Below are positions 51,842 through 60,188 of a stretch of DNA of 64,000 nucleotides, piece after piece (the stretch's first letter is position 1; each line of letters begins with the position of its first letter). The stretch is from assembly GCA_015075275.1 (NCBI GenBank), contig JABTUU010000001.1, forward strand, positions 967,216-1,031,215. The letters run 5' to 3'. This DNA comes from Anaerolineales bacterium (lineage in GTDB: Bacteria; Chloroflexota; Anaerolineae; Anaerolineales; Villigracilaceae). Both the position numbers and the translations under genes were made by a program. The notes under the pieces were generated by a model that made no database searches, was not told where the DNA came from, and saw nothing but the letters and a program-made list of their open reading frames with translations.

Positions 51842-53166
51842 TAACCGACGCGTTCCCCGCGCATAAAACGGTCGAACACCGAGCCGATGTATTCCAACTG
51901 ACTTTCGTCAATGCCGGGATACACGCCGATAAAGAACGAGCGATTCATGATCGCATCGGTATTGGTCAAGTCGCCGACGATGCGATGTTCGATGTGCATG
52001 AACGCCGGTTGACGCAATAGGTTACCGCTGAATAAACTGCGCGTCTCGATGCGATTCGCTTCGAGGAAAGCGGTCAACTCGGCGCGGGTAAAGCCGGCGT
52101 CTTCGCGTACCGTCAGCACAAAGCCAAACCAAGCGGGGTCGGAATTAGGCGTAGCGCGCGGCAAAATCAAACGGTCTTCGTAAGGTTCGAGCATGGCATA
52201 AATGCTCTTGAAATTCGATTTTCGCCGCGCGATGAAATCTTCCAACTTATCCAATTGCGCCAAGCCGATCGCGGCTTGCATATCGGTCGCTTTCAAGTTA
52301 TAGCCGATGTGACTGTAAACGTATTTGTGATCATACCCAAAAGGAAGCGCCCCGAATTGCTGGCTAAAGCGCTTGCCGCAAGTATTGTTCTCGCCGCCCG
52401 CGCAATAGCAATCGCGCCCCCAATCGCGGATGGAGCGGACGATGCGCCCCAACATCATATCGGCAGCCAATACCGCGCCGCCTTCGCCCATCGTGATGTG
52501 ATGCGCGGGATAAAACGAAACGGTAGCGAGATCGCCAAAGGAGCCGGTCAACTGCCCGCGATAGCGCGAACCGAGCGCGTCGCAGTTATCTTCGATCACC
52601 CACAAGTTATGTTGTTTGGCGAGGCGCATTACAAGATCGAGGTCGAAAGGAACGCCCATCGTATGCGCCATGACAATCGCGCGCGTTTCAGGACCGACGG
52701 CTTCTTCGATTTGCGCGGGAATGGCGGTGTAATCGCCGAGGCTGACATCCACAAAAACAGGCACGAGTTGATTTTGCACCAGCGGGGAAACCGTCGTTGG
52801 GAATCCCGCCGCAACGGTGATTACCTCGTCGCCCGGCTTCAAGCGGCGTTCGCCCAATTTGGGAGAAGTCAACGCCGTCACCGCCGCCAAATTTGCGGAA
52901 GAACCCGAATTGACGATATAAGCGTCCGACAATCCAAAATATTCGGCGAAATCGTTTTCAAAGCGCTCCGAATATTGACTGGCGGTGAGAAAGAAATCGA
53001 GGCTGGAGTCGATCAAATTGACCAACTCCTTCGCGTCGAAAACTCGTCCGGCGTAATGCACTACATCCGTTGCGGGATTGAAAACCCGTTTAGTGAAACG
53101 CGCTTCGTAATAGGCTTCGACCAATTTCAAAATTTCAGCGCGCAGTTGCGTATCTTGTGTCATCAT
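51841..53166 (-). CDS. rfbH: CDP-4-dehydro-6-deoxyglucose 3-dehydratase (E1)
   Basis: A 441-residue PMP-dependent [2Fe-2S] enzyme of the aminotransferase fold. The usual Schiff-base Lys is replaced by His in [16 protein letters not shown], the hallmark of E1/RfbH/ColD-type dehydratases. The cysteine-rich loop [18 protein letters not shown] supplies iron-sulfur ligands. It removes the C3 hydroxyl of CDP-4-keto-6-deoxyglucose. GGAG lies 5-8 nt before ATGATG, which overlaps the rfbG stop. Full length. Confidence 0.95.
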   Translation of the reverse strand: MMTQDTQLRAEILKLVEAYYEARFTKRVFNPATDVVHYAGRVFDAKELVNLIDSSLDFFLTASQYSERFENDFAEYFGLSDAYIVNSGSSANLAAVTALTSPKLGERRLKPGDEVITVAAGFPTTVSPLVQNQLVPVFVDVSLGDYTAIPAQIEEAVGPETRAIVMAHTMGVPFDLDLVMRLAKQHNLWVIEDNCDALGSRYRGQLTGSFGDLATVSFYPAHHITMGEGGAVLAADMMLGRIVRSIRDWGRDCYCAGGENNTCGKRFSQQFGALPFGYDHKYVYSHIGYNLKATDMQAAIGLAQLDKLEDFIARRKSNFKSIYAMLEPYEDRLILPRATPNSDPAWFGFVLTVREDAGFTRAELTAFLEANRIETRSLFSGNLLRQPAFMHIEHRIVGDLTNTDAIMNRSFFIGVYPGIDESQLEYIGSVFDRFMRGERVG

Positions 53167-54149
53167 ATTCGCTCCGCCTTAAAAAAGTTTTTATACCAAT
53201 CAATCGTTTTATCCAAACCTTGCTCTAACGTGAACAAGGGCGACCAATTTAAAACGAGACGCGCTTTTTCAGCGCTGAGAAATTGCTCGCGAATCTCGTT
53301 GCTCGCTTCGTTGAGAATCTGCGGCTCTAAATCGGATTTCATTAAATCAAGGATGCGGCGCGTCAACTCTAAAACGGTCGCTTGCGTGCCGTAGGAGAAG
53401 TTGAATCCTTCGCCGCGCAATTCGGGATGTTCGGCTAATTTCTCCGCCAAGAGCATATATGCCGCCGCGCCGTCTTCGACGTAAAAATAATCGCGAACAT
53501 ATTGCCCGTCCGAGCGAATGACAGGGCGCCGTCCGCGCAGGATGGAACGAATTGTTCCGGGTACGATGCGATTCCAGTTCAAGTCCCCGCCGCCGTAGAA
53601 ATTTCCGCAACGGGTGATCGCCACAGGCAGATCGTAAGAAACCGCGTAAGTCTTCGCAATTAAATCCGCCGCAGATTTTGACACGTCGTAGGGATGCTGT
53701 CCTTGCAGCGGCGTATTTTCATCATACGGCAAAGTCGCTTGATCGCCATAGGCTTTATCCGACGAAGCGACCACGATCTGCTTAACCTTCGGGCTGCGGC
53801 GACAGGCTTCCAGCAGATTCCATGTGCCGCCGATGTTGGTCTCGAACGTAGAAATGGGATTACGATTTGCAATGGTTACGATTGTTTGCGCGGCGAGATG
53901 AATGACCGTATCAATTTCAAATTCGCCGAGAGCGCGTTCTAACAAATCGCGGTCGCGCACGTCGCCGCGCACAACTTTTACGCGCTCGATATCGTTGGAA
54001 CGCGTCAGTTCGCTTTGCGGCACCCAATCGCGGACGAAACAAACTACGTCTGCGCCGGCTTGTATTAATCGGCGAGTCAGCCAACTGCCGACCAAGCCCG
54101 TCGCGCCCGTAACAAACACGGGACGATCCTGCCAGAAAGCGCGATTCAT
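53163..54149 (-). CDS. rfbG: CDP-glucose 4,6-dehydratase
   Basis: A 328-residue SDR started at ATG 54149, overlapping the rfbF stop (ATGA). The cofactor site is [33 protein letters not shown] carries the catalytic Ser/Thr-Asp-Lys features and [16 protein letters not shown] the Tyr-x-x-x-Lys. The C-terminal [20 protein letters not shown] is typical of the family. It converts CDP-glucose to CDP-4-keto-6-deoxyglucose, the substrate of RfbH. Confidence 0.93.
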   Translation of the reverse strand: MNRAFWQDRPVFVTGATGLVGSWLTRRLIQAGADVVCFVRDWVPQSELTRSNDIERVKVVRGDVRDRDLLERALGEFEIDTVIHLAAQTIVTIANRNPISTFETNIGGTWNLLEACRRSPKVKQIVVASSDKAYGDQATLPYDENTPLQGQHPYDVSKSAADLIAKTYAVSYDLPVAITRCGNFYGGGDLNWNRIVPGTIRSILRGRRPVIRSDGQYVRDYFYVEDGAAAYMLLAEKLAEHPELRGEGFNFSYGTQATVLELTRRILDLMKSDLEPQILNEASNEIREQFLSAEKARLVLNWSPLFTLEQGLDKTIDWYKNFFKAERI

Positions 54150-54916
54150 TCCCATATCTTCCACGGGGCGTCTCCTTCTTGCCATAATTTGTTGAGCAGT
54201 TGCACGTCGCGCAAGGTATCCATAGATTGCCAAAAGCCGTTATGTTGAAACGCGGAAAGCTGCCCGTCCGCGGCGATACGCTCCAACGATTCAAATTCCC
54301 AAGCCGTGTTGTCGTCTTTGATGTAGTTTACGATTTCGGGTTGCAAAACAAAAAATCCGCCGTTGATCCATCCCTCGCCAATTTGCGGTTTCTCTTTGAA
54401 TTGGATAACGCGCTCGCCCTCGATGACCATTTGACCGAAACGCGCCGGCGGACGAACGGCGGTGAGTGTAACTAGTTTTTTGTTACGCTGATGGAATTCA
54501 ACTAACGCCGGAATGTCAACATTGCCGACTCCGTCGCCGTAGGTGAGCATGAAAGGTTCGTCGCCGATGAACTCCGCCACGCGCTTGACTCGTCCGCCTG
54601 TGTTCGTGTCCGCGCCGCTGTCCAAAAGATGAACAGTCCAATCTTCGCCGTCCATCGGGTGCGCGCTCACTTCGCCGTCTTTGAGTCGCACGGTGAAACT
54701 GCGCGAATGCAAATGATAATTAAGGAAATAATCTTTGACGACCTCCCCTTTATATCCCAACGCGACGACGAACTCCTTGAATCCGTGCGCGGCGTAGATG
54801 TTCATAATATGCCACAAGATCGGGCGTCCGCCAATCTCGACCATCGGCTTCGGCTTTAAAATCGTTTCCTCAGAAAGACGGCTGCCTACTCCACCGGCAA
54901 GAATTACTACCTTCAT
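54146..54916 (-). CDS. rfbF: Glucose-1-phosphate cytidylyltransferase
   Basis: A 256-residue nucleotidyltransferase: [20 protein letters not shown] (signature loop), [52 protein letters not shown] and [18 protein letters not shown]. It makes CDP-glucose from glucose-1-phosphate and CTP, the entry step of CDP-dideoxyhexose synthesis. First gene of an 11-gene minus-strand operon with many 1-4 nt overlaps. GAGG lies about 10 nt before the ATG; TATAAT lies at 54947-54952. Confidence 0.96.
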   Translation of the reverse strand: MKVVILAGGVGSRLSEETILKPKPMVEIGGRPILWHIMNIYAAHGFKEFVVALGYKGEVVKDYFLNYHLHSRSFTVRLKDGEVSAHPMDGEDWTVHLLDSGADTNTGGRVKRVAEFIGDEPFMLTYGDGVGNVDIPALVEFHQRNKKLVTLTAVRPPARFGQMVIEGERVIQFKEKPQIGEGWINGGFFVLQPEIVNYIKDDNTAWEFESLERIAADGQLSAFQHNGFWQSMDTLRDVQLLNKLWQEGDAPWKIWE

Positions 54917-54946
54917 AATAGTTAACCTCGTTGTACGCGTAACAAT

Positions 54947-54952
54947 TATATT
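54947..54952 (-). promoter_or_regulatory. -10 element of the CDP-sugar operon
   Basis: TATAAT on the minus strand, 30 nt upstream of the rfbF start in an AT-rich stretch; no convincing -35. Confidence 0.4.
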
Positions 54953-54986
54953 TACGAAGCGCTTATTTTATCCTTATAAGTTTATC

Positions 54987-55016
54987 AAAAAGCCCGTTGC
55001 TTTCAACGGGCTTTTT
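54987..55016. terminator. Bidirectional terminator between hppA and rfbF
   Basis: AAAAAGCCCGTTG / CAACGGGCTTTTT, 13-bp perfect stem with loop CTTT, A run on one side and T run on the other. It ends hppA transcription on the minus strand. Confidence 0.9.
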
Positions 55017-55047
55017 GATTTCTAGTCTATCTATACCAAGGCGACTC

Positions 55048-57387
55048 TTACTGCGTCATCTCTTGCGCTGGCGCTTTCGAACGCATCACCGCCCAAGCGA
55101 GCACGGCGACTAGCAGGGCTACCACCGCCCAAACGCCAACCGATCCGCCGTCCGCGTATTTGACCACGATCGGAGCGATGATCACCGCCACAAGATTAAC
55201 CACCTTGATCATCGGGTTGAGCGCAGGACCGGCGGTATCCTTGAACGGATCGCCGACGGTATCGCCGACCACGCCAGCCTTATGGCGCTCAGAGCCTTTG
55301 CCGAGATTATTCTTGGGGTCCTTCGGTTCATCTTCGATAAGTTTCTTGGCGTTATCCCATGCGCCGCCCGAGTTATTGAGGAACACCGCCAGCAATTGGC
55401 CCGAGACGATAATCCCCGCTAACATGCCGCCCAGCGCCTCTACTTGCAAAGCCAAACCGACAACGATCGGGGTGACGATGCCGAGCAGCGCCAGCGATAC
55501 CAGTTCCTTCTGCGCCGCGGTCGTAGAGATCTCCACCGCTTGTTTATAGTCAGGCTCGATCTTGCCTTCCAATACACCCAACTTGAACTGGCGGCGGACT
55601 TCCAATACGATCAGCGAAGCCGCGCGTGCGACCGCTTGAATCGCAAATGAAGAGAACAGCCACGGCAATGCGCCGCCGATCAACACTCCCACAAAGACTT
55701 GCGGAATGTCTACGCGAATGCCGATAGATTGGATCTGTTGCGCTGTCGGAACGCCCAGCGCCGCTTGTGAACGAGAGACGTCCACAAGGAACGAGCCAAA
55801 GAGCGAGACCGCCGCGATCACAGCCGATCCGATGGCAACGCCTTTGGTGATCGCCTTAGTCGTATTTCCAACCGCGTCAAGATCCGCCATAATCTGTTGC
55901 GCATCTTTAGTTTCTTGATCTTCCTGTCCGTGCCACGACATCTCGCCAATACCGTTCGCGTTGTCGGCGATCGGACCGAACGAGTCCATCGCTACGTTGT
56001 TTCCGGTCAGCGTCAGCATACCGATGCCGGTCATCGCCACGCCATATAAAATGAACGTCGCGCGCTCGCTGCCTTCCACGCCGGGGATCGTGCCGAAGAT
56101 AAAGATCGAAGCGACGATCGTTAACGCGATCACCAGCACCGACCACACAGACGATTCAAAGCCGACCGATACACCGTTCAGGATTAACGTCGCCGGACCT
56201 GTATCGGCAGATTTCTTAATGTCGTTCACGGGTTTGGCGTCCGTGCCCGTGAAGTATTCCGTCAAGCGATCAATCGAGATCGCCAGTAATACGCCGACGA
56301 AAACCGCCAACGGCATGCGCCACCAGCCGCCCCATTCGTTCATCGCGGCTGTATTCAAGTAGAAAAGACCCGCAACAAAGAACATCACCGAGGAGATCGC
56401 TGCGGAAGAGAGAAAGCCGCGGAAGATGGATGCCATCGCGTTGCCGCGTTTGCCGGGACCGCCTTTGACTAGATAGGTGCCAATGATAGAAGCCAGCACG
56501 CCCACGCCGCGTACGATAAGCGGGAAGATGATCCACTCCAGCCGTCCGGTGATCGTATGTAACGCCAAGCCCAAAATTAAGCCGGCAACGATCGTCACTT
56601 CATACGACTCGAAAATATCCGCCGCCATGCCGGCGCAATCGCCGACATTATCGCCGACGAGATCCGCCACCACCGCAGGATTTCTCGGATCGTCTTCGGG
56701 AATGCCCGCCTCGACCTTTCCAACCAGATCCGCGCCAACGTCAGCCGCCTTCGTAAAGATGCCGCCGCCCACACGCATGAATAACGCCAGCAGAGTTCCG
56801 CCGAAACCAAAACCGAGCAAAGCGTCTGGCGCGGCAATGCCGAGGACGATAAAGATGACCGTGCCGCCGAGCAAACCAAGACCATCTGTCAACATGCCGG
56901 TAATCGTGCCGGCGCGATAGGCAATACGGAGCGCATCGCCAAAAGAGCGCTTCGAAGCCGCCGCCACGCGCACATTGCCCTCTACCGCCATACGCATACC
57001 GATCTGACCGACCGCAAGCGAGAATCCTGCGCCCATCACAAAGGCAAAGGCTCGCGCTAGACCGATCCACAAGCGCACCGAGTTCGGGTCTGCGCCTTTG
57101 AAGCGATCCAACGCCTCAGGCGAAGGCGGGACGATGTACACAGAAAAGAAAAGCGCGACGGTCAGCACGCCGATTAAAGGCAAAATCGAGCGCAGTTGTC
57201 TTTTCAGATACGCGTCCGCGCCGTCTTTAATCGCGCCCCACACTTCCTGCATCTTCTCCGTGCCTTTATCTTCACGCAAGATTTGAGCCCGGAGAAAGAC
57301 CGCGTACAATAAGCCGAGAATGGCTACGCCAAACACCGCCCAAATCGCGATCTCCTCCAGGTGAGTAAGACCTTCCATAACATACAT
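55048..57387 (-). CDS. hppA: Membrane-bound proton-pumping pyrophosphatase, K+-independent type
   Basis: A 779-residue integral membrane pump with about 16 helices. The substrate-site motifs are present: GGGIFTKAADVGADLVGKVE, with IPEDDPRNPAVVADLVGDNV after it, and the C-terminal KAGVVGDTVGDPFKDTAGPA. The segment GNTTKAITKGVAIGSA has Lys where K+-dependent enzymes have Ala (GNTTAAIGKG), which marks the K+-independent H+-translocating class. It couples pyrophosphate hydrolysis to H+ export. GGGAGG lies about 11 nt before the first ATG. Single gene followed by a terminator. Confidence 0.96.
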   Translation of the reverse strand: MYVMEGLTHLEEIAIWAVFGVAILGLLYAVFLRAQILREDKGTEKMQEVWGAIKDGADAYLKRQLRSILPLIGVLTVALFFSVYIVPPSPEALDRFKGADPNSVRLWIGLARAFAFVMGAGFSLAVGQIGMRMAVEGNVRVAAASKRSFGDALRIAYRAGTITGMLTDGLGLLGGTVIFIVLGIAAPDALLGFGFGGTLLALFMRVGGGIFTKAADVGADLVGKVEAGIPEDDPRNPAVVADLVGDNVGDCAGMAADIFESYEVTIVAGLILGLALHTITGRLEWIIFPLIVRGVGVLASIIGTYLVKGGPGKRGNAMASIFRGFLSSAAISSVMFFVAGLFYLNTAAMNEWGGWWRMPLAVFVGVLLAISIDRLTEYFTGTDAKPVNDIKKSADTGPATLILNGVSVGFESSVWSVLVIALTIVASIFIFGTIPGVEGSERATFILYGVAMTGIGMLTLTGNNVAMDSFGPIADNANGIGEMSWHGQEDQETKDAQQIMADLDAVGNTTKAITKGVAIGSAVIAAVSLFGSFLVDVSRSQAALGVPTAQQIQSIGIRVDIPQVFVGVLIGGALPWLFSSFAIQAVARAASLIVLEVRRQFKLGVLEGKIEPDYKQAVEISTTAAQKELVSLALLGIVTPIVVGLALQVEALGGMLAGIIVSGQLLAVFLNNSGGAWDNAKKLIEDEPKDPKNNLGKGSERHKAGVVGDTVGDPFKDTAGPALNPMIKVVNLVAVIIAPIVVKYADGGSVGVWAVVALLVAVLAWAVMRSKAPAQEMTQ

Positions 57388-57496
57388 AAGGGGTAATTCC
57401 TCCCGAGCGAATTTTTTCCGGGCGTTTGCCCGGCAAAGCAGAGGGATTTTACAGGCGCAAAGTTATTGTGTCAAGAAATCGAACGGTAATTTTTAG

Positions 57497-57525
57497 TTGA
57501 CAACCGCTCTCAAATCAGATAAGAT
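57497..57525 (+). promoter_or_regulatory. Promoter of the A-type Fe-S carrier gene
   Basis: Perfect TTGACA (57497-57502), 17 nt, TAAGAT (57520-57525), about 32 nt before AAAGGAGGAG and the ATG at 57564. Confidence 0.7.
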
Positions 57526-57563
57526 GACCTTCATCATCAGCCCATTACTCCAAAGGAGGAGCA

Positions 57564-57989
57564 ATGCTTCAAGAAGTAAAAACAGAAACCCCAACGCTTA
57601 CACTCACATCCGCCGCATCTGAGGCGGTTAAGAATATCCTCCGCGAACGCAACCTTGAAGGATACGCTTTGCGCGTGTATGTCGCTGGCGGCGGTTGTTG
57701 CAATGTCAACTTCGGCATGGCGCTCGACGATACCATCCGAGACGTGGACACCACGTTCGAACTTGACGGCGTCAAAGTCGTCGTAGATGAAATGTCCATA
57801 GGCTACTTGCAAGGCGCAAAGATTGACTTTGTCAACGATCCCGATCGCGGCGCAGGTTTTGCTGTTGATAGTCCGGCTGCAAAATCGCACGGTCATGGCG
57901 AAGGCGGCTCTTGCGGTTGCAGCGGCGGCGGAGGCGGCTCTTGCGGTTGCAGCGGCGGCGGGGGCGGCTCTTGCGGCTGCCAAAACTAG
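57564..57989 (+). CDS. A-type Fe-S cluster assembly protein (IscA/ErpA/HesB family) with triplicated Cys-Gly-Cys tail
   Basis: A 141-residue protein with a HesB domain (LTSAASEAVKNILRERNLEG; ALRVYVAGGGCCNVNFGMAL; DEMSIGYLQGAKIDFVNDP). Usual members end soon after one CGC cluster-ligand motif. Here the domain is followed by a His/Gly linker (AAKSHGHGEGG) and three copies of GGSCGC separated by SGGGG, built from a roughly 33-nt tandem DNA repeat (57900-57985). The single upstream Cys equivalent appears as a CC pair. Fe-S or metal binding by the extra motifs is inferred. AAAGGAGG gives strong translation. Confidence 0.82.
   Translation: MLQEVKTETPTLTLTSAASEAVKNILRERNLEGYALRVYVAGGGCCNVNFGMALDDTIRDVDTTFELDGVKVVVDEMSIGYLQGAKIDFVNDPDRGAGFAVDSPAAKSHGHGEGGSCGCSGGGGGSCGCSGGGGGSCGCQN
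57900..57985 (+). repeat. Tandem repeat coding GGSCGCSGGGG
   Basis: Three near-identical units of about 33 nt (GGCGGCTCTTGCGGTTGCAG start), creating three Cys-Gly-Cys motifs in the Fe-S carrier tail. Confidence 0.85.
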
Positions 57990-58002
57990 ACCAGTTTCAC
58001 AT

Positions 58003-58043
58003 AGAATAAAAAAGACCGGATTTCTTCCGGTCTTTTTTATTCT
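58003..58043. terminator. Bidirectional terminator
   Basis: AGAATAAAAAAGACCGGA and its exact complement with loop TTTCT; A and T runs in the stem make it work for both the Fe-S carrier gene (+) and the SH3b gene (-). Confidence 0.9.
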
Positions 58044-58055
58044 AGTTACGCTAAA

Positions 58056-58715
58056 CTATCTTCCGCGCAAATAGGATGCGACTGCGCCAAAAAAGCCAAA
58101 CAACCCCAAGATAAGGATGATCATGCCTGCCGGGACGCCTCCAGTTGGACGAGTTTCAGGCGCAGCTTCAAATGAAGGCAGTTCAAGTTGAGGCGGCGGA
58201 GTAAATGTGGGCAAGCGGGTCGTAGTCGGTTGTCCAATGAAAGCCGCTTCGACAGTCAGTTCAAGAGTCGGAGTGGAAGCGGGCGTTTGTGTGGGAGGAA
58301 TCTCAATGATAGGCAGAAACGCGCCGGGAGATAAAGACGTATACGGACCGTATATCCACGCCTCAGATTTAGGCACGCCGGCGTAGTAGATCTTGATCCA
58401 GTCGTCTCTATCGCGCGCACGCCCAAGCGCTGGCGCAACCTCTCCCCCCGTCATCACGCCCACGGCTGGATAATCGAACGAACTCGGACCCGCATAGACG
58501 CGCACTTGCTTAAGGCTGGTGTCAATTCGGATCGTCGGACCGATCGCTGTTCCGGTGACGGTCGGAACGGAGCCTGTCGGTTGCTGAGCGTGGACTACCG
58601 TCGCAGCGCCGATTTTATTTTCCAGCGCAAGCAGAACACACCCCGCCAGCGCGCACAGAAAAAACAGGGTTTTCGTCTTGCGCAACGTTCTGAAAGTCCG
58701 TGCTGGCGCGTTCAT
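58056..58715 (-). CDS. Surface-anchored SH3b-like protein, paralogue 2
   Basis: A 219-residue protein with an N-terminal signal or anchor (TLFFLCALAGCVLLALENKI), an SH3b-like domain (about 60-125; LKQVRVYAGPSSFDYPAVGV; DDWIKIYYAG), a Thr/Pro-rich linker (TQTPASTPTLELT; TTRLPTFTPPPQLELPS) and a C-terminal hydrophobic helix ended by Arg (GMIILILGLFGFFGAVASYL). The plan suggests exposure outside the cell with anchoring at the C-terminus. It starts 4 nt inside the preceding paralogue (ATGA overlap). Ligand and role unknown. Confidence 0.75.
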   Translation of the reverse strand: MNAPARTFRTLRKTKTLFFLCALAGCVLLALENKIGAATVVHAQQPTGSVPTVTGTAIGPTIRIDTSLKQVRVYAGPSSFDYPAVGVMTGGEVAPALGRARDRDDWIKIYYAGVPKSEAWIYGPYTSLSPGAFLPIIEIPPTQTPASTPTLELTVEAAFIGQPTTTRLPTFTPPPQLELPSFEAAPETRPTGGVPAGMIILILGLFGFFGAVASYLRGR

Positions 58716-59302
58716 TTTCGAGACGCAAACGAGAGCGCCAAGCCCAGACCGCCCAGCAGCCCCAAAATAACGACGAAGTACCCGGAAGGGACGCCGCGAG
58801 ACTCAGGCGTGTTCTCCGGCGCAAACCGTGGAACCGTCATCGGCGGCGGAGGCGTGAAGGTCGGCAGGCGCGTATTGGTAGGTTCAAAATAAAACGCCGC
58901 AGCGAACGTTGGGTCTATCGTGGCTGTCGTAAGCGGCGTCGGCGTCGGCGGCGGTTCAATAATTTGCAACTCGCCGCCTGCAATGCTGACGTATGAAGCA
59001 TAGACCCAGCCGAGACCGCCGTCAAACGAGATCTGAATCCATTCTCGCCCGGGCGAAATCCCCAGCGCGCTTCTAACTTCGCCGGGGTTCAGCTGACCGA
59101 TGATGTCATAATAAAGCCCCGGCCCAGCGCGAACGTTCATCGGGTCAGTGTAGATTACGGTAATAGTTACGCCGCCCGGCGTAGGCGCATCTTGCGCCGC
59201 AACTCGTTGAAGCGGAAAGAACGCCGCTAATCCCAAAGCGAGGATCGCAAAGGAATTCAAGAAGCGCTTAAACGAAATTCGCTGAAATGCATAGAAGGAC
59301 AT
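58712..59302 (-). CDS. Surface-anchored SH3b protein, paralogue 1
   Basis: A 196-residue protein: signal peptide (FLNSFAILALGLAAFFPL then QRVAAQ cleavage region), SH3b domain (TDPMNVRAGPGLYYDIIGQL; REWIQISFDGGLGWVYASYV), Pro/Thr linker (EPPPTPTPLTTATIDPT; TNTRLPTFTPPPPMTVP) and a C-terminal helix (GYFVVILGLLGGLGLALSFA) ended by RK. Same layout and shared RLPTFTPPP segment as the next gene, so the two arose by tandem duplication. Similar proteins bind cell-wall polymers; the ligand here is unknown. Confidence 0.78.
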   Translation of the reverse strand: MSFYAFQRISFKRFLNSFAILALGLAAFFPLQRVAAQDAPTPGGVTITVIYTDPMNVRAGPGLYYDIIGQLNPGEVRSALGISPGREWIQISFDGGLGWVYASYVSIAGGELQIIEPPPTPTPLTTATIDPTFAAAFYFEPTNTRLPTFTPPPPMTVPRFAPENTPESRGVPSGYFVVILGLLGGLGLALSFASRK

Positions 59303-59348
59303 AATCTATAAAACACGGCGTTCTTACGTCGCCGCTTTCAGGAAGGAT

Positions 59349-59354
59349 TATAAT
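59349..59354 (+). promoter_or_regulatory. -10 element directly before the zinc-ribbon gene
   Basis: TATAAT ends 7 nt before the ATG at 59362 and no ribosome site is present: leaderless pattern. Confidence 0.45.
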
Positions 59355-59361
59355 CGAACTT

Positions 59362-59958
59362 ATGGACAGACAAATTTTCCACGGCGATATCGCACCGCAC
59401 GACATCGCTTATGCTTTGGTCGCAGAGTTCAATCGCGGCAACTTGCGCGCGCAAACCATCGGTCAAGCGGACAAGCTCGCGGTTCAGATCGCTACTCAAG
59501 CGGGCGTCTCTGGCGGACAGACCGCGCTCACGGTGCAAATTCAAAAAACAAACGATGGCTTGATGGTAGAGCTTGGGCAACAGGCTTGGTTGGGGCTAGC
59601 CGCAAGCCTCGGTCAGACAGCTTGGTCGGCGTTTCGCAACCCGCTCAGCCTATTCTCTCGGCTGGATGACCTCGCACAAGATATCGAGAACATACAACTT
59701 AATGAGAAAGTCTGGAAAACAATTCACAAAGCCGCCAGAACCTTTGGCGCCTCTCAAGAACTATCCGAACGATTTGCGCGGGTCGTCTGCGGTTACTGCG
59801 GAACGGCAAATCCGCTCGGCGAAGGAGCCTGTTTAGCCTGCGGAGCGCCGATGGGGTCGGCTCAACCCGAAACCTGCTTGAATTGCGGTTTTATCGTACA
59901 GTCTACTGAAAGCGTTTGCCCTAATTGCGGTCAGAAACGCAATATTCCACCTCGCTAG
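59362..59958 (+). CDS. Double zinc-ribbon protein of unknown function
   Basis: A 198-residue protein. The N-terminal ~60 residues look like a small alpha/beta domain (DIAYALVAEFNRGNLRAQTI), then a hydrophobic/amphipathic part (GQQAWLGLAASLGQTAWSAF) and helices. The C-terminus has two zinc ribbons in row: CGYCGTANPLGEGACLACG and CLNCGFIVQSTESVCPNCG. Such tails mediate protein contacts in regulatory or membrane-associated proteins. It precedes the FHA gene cluster but is separated by a hairpin. Confidence 0.65.
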   Translation: MDRQIFHGDIAPHDIAYALVAEFNRGNLRAQTIGQADKLAVQIATQAGVSGGQTALTVQIQKTNDGLMVELGQQAWLGLAASLGQTAWSAFRNPLSLFSRLDDLAQDIENIQLNEKVWKTIHKAARTFGASQELSERFARVVCGYCGTANPLGEGACLACGAPMGSAQPETCLNCGFIVQSTESVCPNCGQKRNIPPR

Positions 59959-59973
59959 AGGATTAATGTTCTG

Positions 59974-60003
59974 AAACCGTAAGGTTCGCAATCTTGCGGT
60001 TTT
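59974..60003 (+). terminator. Probable terminator after the zinc-ribbon gene
   Basis: AAACCGTAAG / CTTGCGGTTT stem (one G-T pair) with 9-nt loop, followed by TT-rich sequence. The rest of the gap to 60188 is AT-rich and holds no gene that I can see. Confidence 0.55.
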
Positions 60004-60188
60004 CCATTAAGGCTTCTATAATAATACCGTCGGAAGATCTTATTTTTAGGACTTACACAAAGCCCTAAGACCAAGCCGCGAATTTCGCCGCTTCACACAA
60101 ATTGTTTTTAAAAATTAGCGATAATTTACATAATTCGCGACAAAAGATTTCGATCTGCGTAAGTCATAATCTTTCTTAATCTACATTA

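Noticed and set aside
52255..53394. 379-codon plus-strand frame opposite rfbH/rfbG
   Set aside because: Antisense to two well-supported genes with conserved catalytic residues.
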